Shown here piece after piece: positions 62,421 through 64,000 of a DNA stretch of 64,000 nucleotides. Both the position numbers and the translations under genes were made by a program. The notes beneath the pieces were generated by a model, which ran no database searches, was not told the DNA's origin, and saw nothing but the letters and a program-made list of their open reading frames with translations. Each line of letters starts with the position of its first letter. Within the stretch, counting starts at the first letter, position 1. This stretch comes from Candidatus Obscuribacterales bacterium (GTDB lineage Bacteria > Cyanobacteriota > Vampirovibrionia > Obscuribacterales > Obscuribacteraceae), in assembly GCA_020050685.1 (NCBI GenBank), contig JAGVKG010000046.1, forward strand, positions 1 to 64,000, in the 5' to 3' direction.

Positions 62421-64000
62421 GGGCGCCGTGGATGAACTTGAGTTGATAGTCACCCCACCATTGAACTGAATACTGGTGCAGCATTCAACTTCAGAGTTGT
62501 ACATGACAAAGGCGATCACTGTGGAGTTTGTTACATTAACGGTATTTGTTGGTGGTGAGTCTGTAATTAGATTAGTTCCCCAATAAACTTGACCTGTGCC
62601 GGATGCATTCACAACCGTATTAGTAGGAGCAGATCCGGCAGCTGGGTTGTTTGGAAATGCTCCGGCAATTAAATAAACATTGCCTGAATTGGCCGCGGTT
62701 GATTCGGCCGTAAGCACAGCGTCTTGATCTAAAACCAAATTATCTCCCTGCAGAAGTAAGTCACCTTGCCTAACGGAAAGCGTTGCGCTGTTAGTTACAG
62801 TCAAGTTGCCGCCAATCTGGCGAACGGTTAATGATAACGATCCGCTGGCGCCGGCGCCGGTGTCATTGACGAGTATGTCTCCCACTTCCAGATCGGACTC
62901 CTGGATGGTTACGGAGAAGCTCGTATAGGCCGAGCCGGCTAACAGGGTAGTTATGTGTTGTTGGATGACGGCTACAGCACCACCGGTGCTGTTAAGTGTG
63001 ATCTCATTGCCTGCAGCCATTGAGTCACTAACGTTCCCGTTTGAGGTAATGGTAATGTCTTGATCGGCATTGATCAAAACGGAGTTAGAAGCCGATAGTA
63101 TTGTTGATGAATTGTCATTAAATGGTGATGTTTCCACCACAATATTTCCGTTTGTACTGGTTATATCCAAGTCAGCGCCGCTGCCAACAAATGTTGAATT
63201 TGTTATGGAAATGCTTCCATCATTATTGATTATTGACGCTGCACTATCCCCATACATTCCGGCATCATTCGATAAAAGTATGTTGCCCGAGCCGTTTGTA
63301 ATCGTAAGTGAACCAGTATTTAGTAGAGCCTGATTCGAGATAATGATGTTCCCGTCAAGATTATCTATATCAATCCCGGTGCTTGCTGTTAATTGAGCTA
63401 GATTGGTGATTGTAATAGCGCCGGCACCCGTGCTGGTTATGGTGGCAGTGTCATTTGGTGCTTGGATGCCTGCAGAATTGTTGAACGTTATGTCACCGGT
63501 GCCTGCTTTGGTAATTGTTACTTGTGCGCTGCTTGCATACGTGGTCGAGCTGTTGTCGAATATTATGTTCCCATTGGTATTGGTTATCGATGTGGCTGTT
63601 GAGGCTCCTATTCCGCTTGCGTGATCAATGATCATCGAGCCACCGGTATTCTCTAGAAAAATATTTTCACCATTTATGACCGTGTTATGTGCGAGCAGAT
63701 CTCCGCCATCATTGGTGATAGTTGTATCTAAAGTGGCCCAGGCTTGGAGGATTGACAGTGGACCCAGACAGGTTGTGCCACCGGTATTGCTTATGGTAAG
63801 AGCACCGATAGCGCTGAAACGTGCTCCACCATTTACAATTAAATTACCAGATTGATTTTCAACCTCTATTTCGTAAGATGGGTTAGATGTTTCAAGCGAC
63901 ATACCGGCATTTATGGTCAGGTCGCCTGATGTGTTGGTGATAGTCATAGCCTGATCGGCAGTCAGGATACCAAAGACCGAACTCATTTCAAAAGCGCCAC
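58092..64000 (-). CDS. Giant beta-strand-repeat surface protein, partial (5' end outside window)
   Basis: The frame stays open to the window edge, so at least 1969 residues of the C-terminal part are present and the true start lies beyond 64000. The first part (to about nt 62420) has short beta repeats (TITNTSGDLTINAG, IFLENTGGSMIIDHASG); the rest follows the neighbouring giant protein: beta-helix repeats, a Thr-rich linker with GGRxxRN motifs (near 58780-58985), and the FecR-like end (near 58420-58690 and on to the stop). A CC pair (VECCTS) is notable in a cysteine-poor protein. It lies 328 bases upstream of, and on the same strand as, its paralogue. Confidence 0.8.
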   Translation of the reverse strand, partial: GAFEMSSVFGILTADQAMTITNTSGDLTINAGMSLETSNPSYEIEVENQSGNLIVNGGARFSAIGALTISNTGGTTCLGPLSILQAWATLDTTITNDGGDLLAHNTVINGENIFLENTGGSMIIDHASGIGASTATSITNTNGNIIFDNSSTTYASSAQVTITKAGTGDITFNNSAGIQAPNDTATITSTGAGAITITNLAQLTASTGIDIDNLDGNIIISNQALLNTGSLTITNGSGNILLSNDAGMYGDSAASIINNDGSISITNSTFVGSGADLDITSTNGNIVVETSPFNDNSSTILSASNSVLINADQDITITSNGNVSDSMAAGNEITLNSTGGAVAVIQQHITTLLAGSAYTSFSVTIQESDLEVGDILVNDTGAGASGSLSLTVRQIGGNLTVTNSATLSVRQGDLLLQGDNLVLDQDAVLTAESTAANSGNVYLIAGAFPNNPAAGSAPTNTVVNASGTGQVYWGTNLITDSPPTNTVNVTNSTVIAFVMYNSEVECCTSIQFNGGVTINSSSSTAPSGPIVSLDLTSLTVTNLLLSLQTSMEIGGTLIVEGGVATGGNVIIGPSMLASTLTATNIPVNVVVTMQGFSALTPVNVNITGASTTTQVIVAGTYEFTAGSGAIDISSNQAGPVLVVASTGLLSSDGTLSVTANGAIALAGNVSADTSVSLSVTGAGTISRTGGTITSPSVSLTTETGSIGAGANPIATATATLALTTAGSANAFVTNSGVVNLATSSVAGTLQLLNNNIISTTGVITAGTLKLQTTANNGNIVIGSNVTSALSSTLMTQGTGIVTINSTKTLTATSGNVNITANGVNIQGAINSDSKSTQLKPNAAVAITVGNTGASSDPFEVSAAELSRITAGTLLVGDFGKNSTFTLADDIDVSGVGAGSYNLVFVTGGNYTPSAGVTIDLGTTHSLSVSAQGNVSSGTVTGSTFVNFSSSQTVSINGDVTVSSGTIQITGATLSLTGTINAGSGSVQFAPYGNRTIALGGTGGNAQFELTNAFLANITANSVTLGQAFTPGGITIIDGTDLSATNVTQYNLQNAGNITNAGNLTLGLKTMTMSAQGSVTSGSIFGGTLVNLQAQGALTVDGTIVMTAGTVNLQGASVTFSSGSVSIGQGILYLKPTSDVAIGVGGTGGSAAFKVTDSMLSNITSAALAIGDLGLTGGLTLEGDLNISANYNLYLLNGGAISNTGHTVTVGSRTFGVQTGSTLNTGTVTAAGGLVTLLAGGTLTVDGAVTNSGLGSTTISTTAGSNGNIVLDAAVGGSAFTTLSANGSGSITQSTGSISGTNVVLSSGTGSLGTSSASLAVTATTLRANTQGAGTVFVDATSSSLTLGTSSAGSDFSVTSSGALTVGTLATLNGDITLVANSGALNVQANKVIFANEGNLVLQNTDTTSGTITIGLNSELEAYTTGNPAKGNVTIFIGTTTPTPTNTTAPANVDVNFAGGGTAYFGANSILALKPGVDDNIVNVIDRDVVFDTGTRPASAITLMGNNVITADPPVQPVMIISSNEPVDVELTLTSGVNLTPTSGVTPTSSSESTTGSGTITIASGSGGSSGSETTSNTEAIFMSSPSSTETTGGAVSVTTSGNEMVLSNTNTTANAIVTRPEAGSTIQLGTSSSIVMTAPGNITFSTVSASGSTVSLTTTSPTATPTNSSSTGTVGGRQARINNSSPSTTTTTTTAATTGGRSGRNTGATSGATTTTTTATTVGGRNARINNTTTTTTNSAPLNSQTTNTGTATGRKARQSNLPVAFTPVTTTPGIFMMNVGTALIEYNAVAQIDANQVGVVSLNSGEALIMASDDTILNIYEHQVLVKAGTIALVSHEDGVTKVRNLYEQTAGTNGLQALVANQSIGASAGTEIVLSPDADMLLSAIKKDSVGRRMLRSANVGDLKVATCEISLVSLTPSTDLLPLVFHSKHKVDRAIAEKLIKMAACLSSATAGHGAYSPVTGQSLP

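Overview
The window is bacterial chromosome at moderate GC with dense, mostly operonic genes. Translation genes (rpsF, ssb, rpsR, infC, rpmI, rplT, rpsO, pnp, rsfS, HU) look like a free-living bacterium. A tatC, an AsmA-like envelope protein, several TPR secreted or membrane proteins and giant beta-repeat surface proteins suggest a double-membrane organism. A small ferredoxin, a DUF5678-like/retropepsin-like gene pair and the TPR-M50 proteins remind me of non-photosynthetic relatives of Cyanobacteria (Vampirovibrionia/Melainabacteria, perhaps Obscuribacterales). That placement is inference: no rRNA or other phylogenetic marker was compared. GTG and TTG starts are common.

Layout. (1) 51-8834, minus strand: a probable six-gene operon, read as GGDEF sensor -> HAD phosphatase -> folK -> acpS -> SAM hydrolase -> a large duplicated CPBP-type membrane protein. 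(2) 9015-9641, plus: a small membrane protein behind a good sigma-70 promoter. (3) 9662-16350, minus: rpsF-ssb-rpsR, tRNA-Leu(CAG), infC-rpmI-rplT, a SpoU methyltransferase, tatC, an M50 metalloprotease with TPRs and a paralogue of it that has lost the zinc site. (4) 16615-24144: a secreted Pro/Gln-rich protein (plus), then on minus an HTH/zinc-ribbon protein, a Xer-type recombinase and a 1358-residue AsmA-like protein. (5) 24376-31615, plus: the DUF5678-like/retropepsin-like pair, ferredoxin, rpsO, pnp, a TPR protein, rsfS and a Sm-like/NHL protein, with HU on the opposite strand. (6) 31599-34521, minus: a long-chain acyl-CoA synthetase with a palindrome at its promoter, and an alpha/beta hydrolase. 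(7) 34625-39086, plus: TPR and small membrane proteins, tRNA-Gly(CCC), a secreted protein, and a 66-residue membrane protein preceded by a strongly structured leader that could hide its own Shine-Dalgarno. (8) 39179-64000, minus: two giant beta-strand-repeat surface proteins, one complete (6194 aa) and one cut by the window edge (>=1969 aa). They share a C-terminal block of about 4.3 kb.

The most interesting points are the leader at 38083-38159, the giant-protein pair with its shared C-terminus, internal triplication and GGRxxRN/Thr-rich linker, the paired active and inactive copies of membrane proteases (M50 and CPBP), the Sm-like/NHL fusion, and several palindromes placed on promoters or next to tRNA genes. 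I see no CRISPR array, insertion sequence, prophage or rRNA gene.
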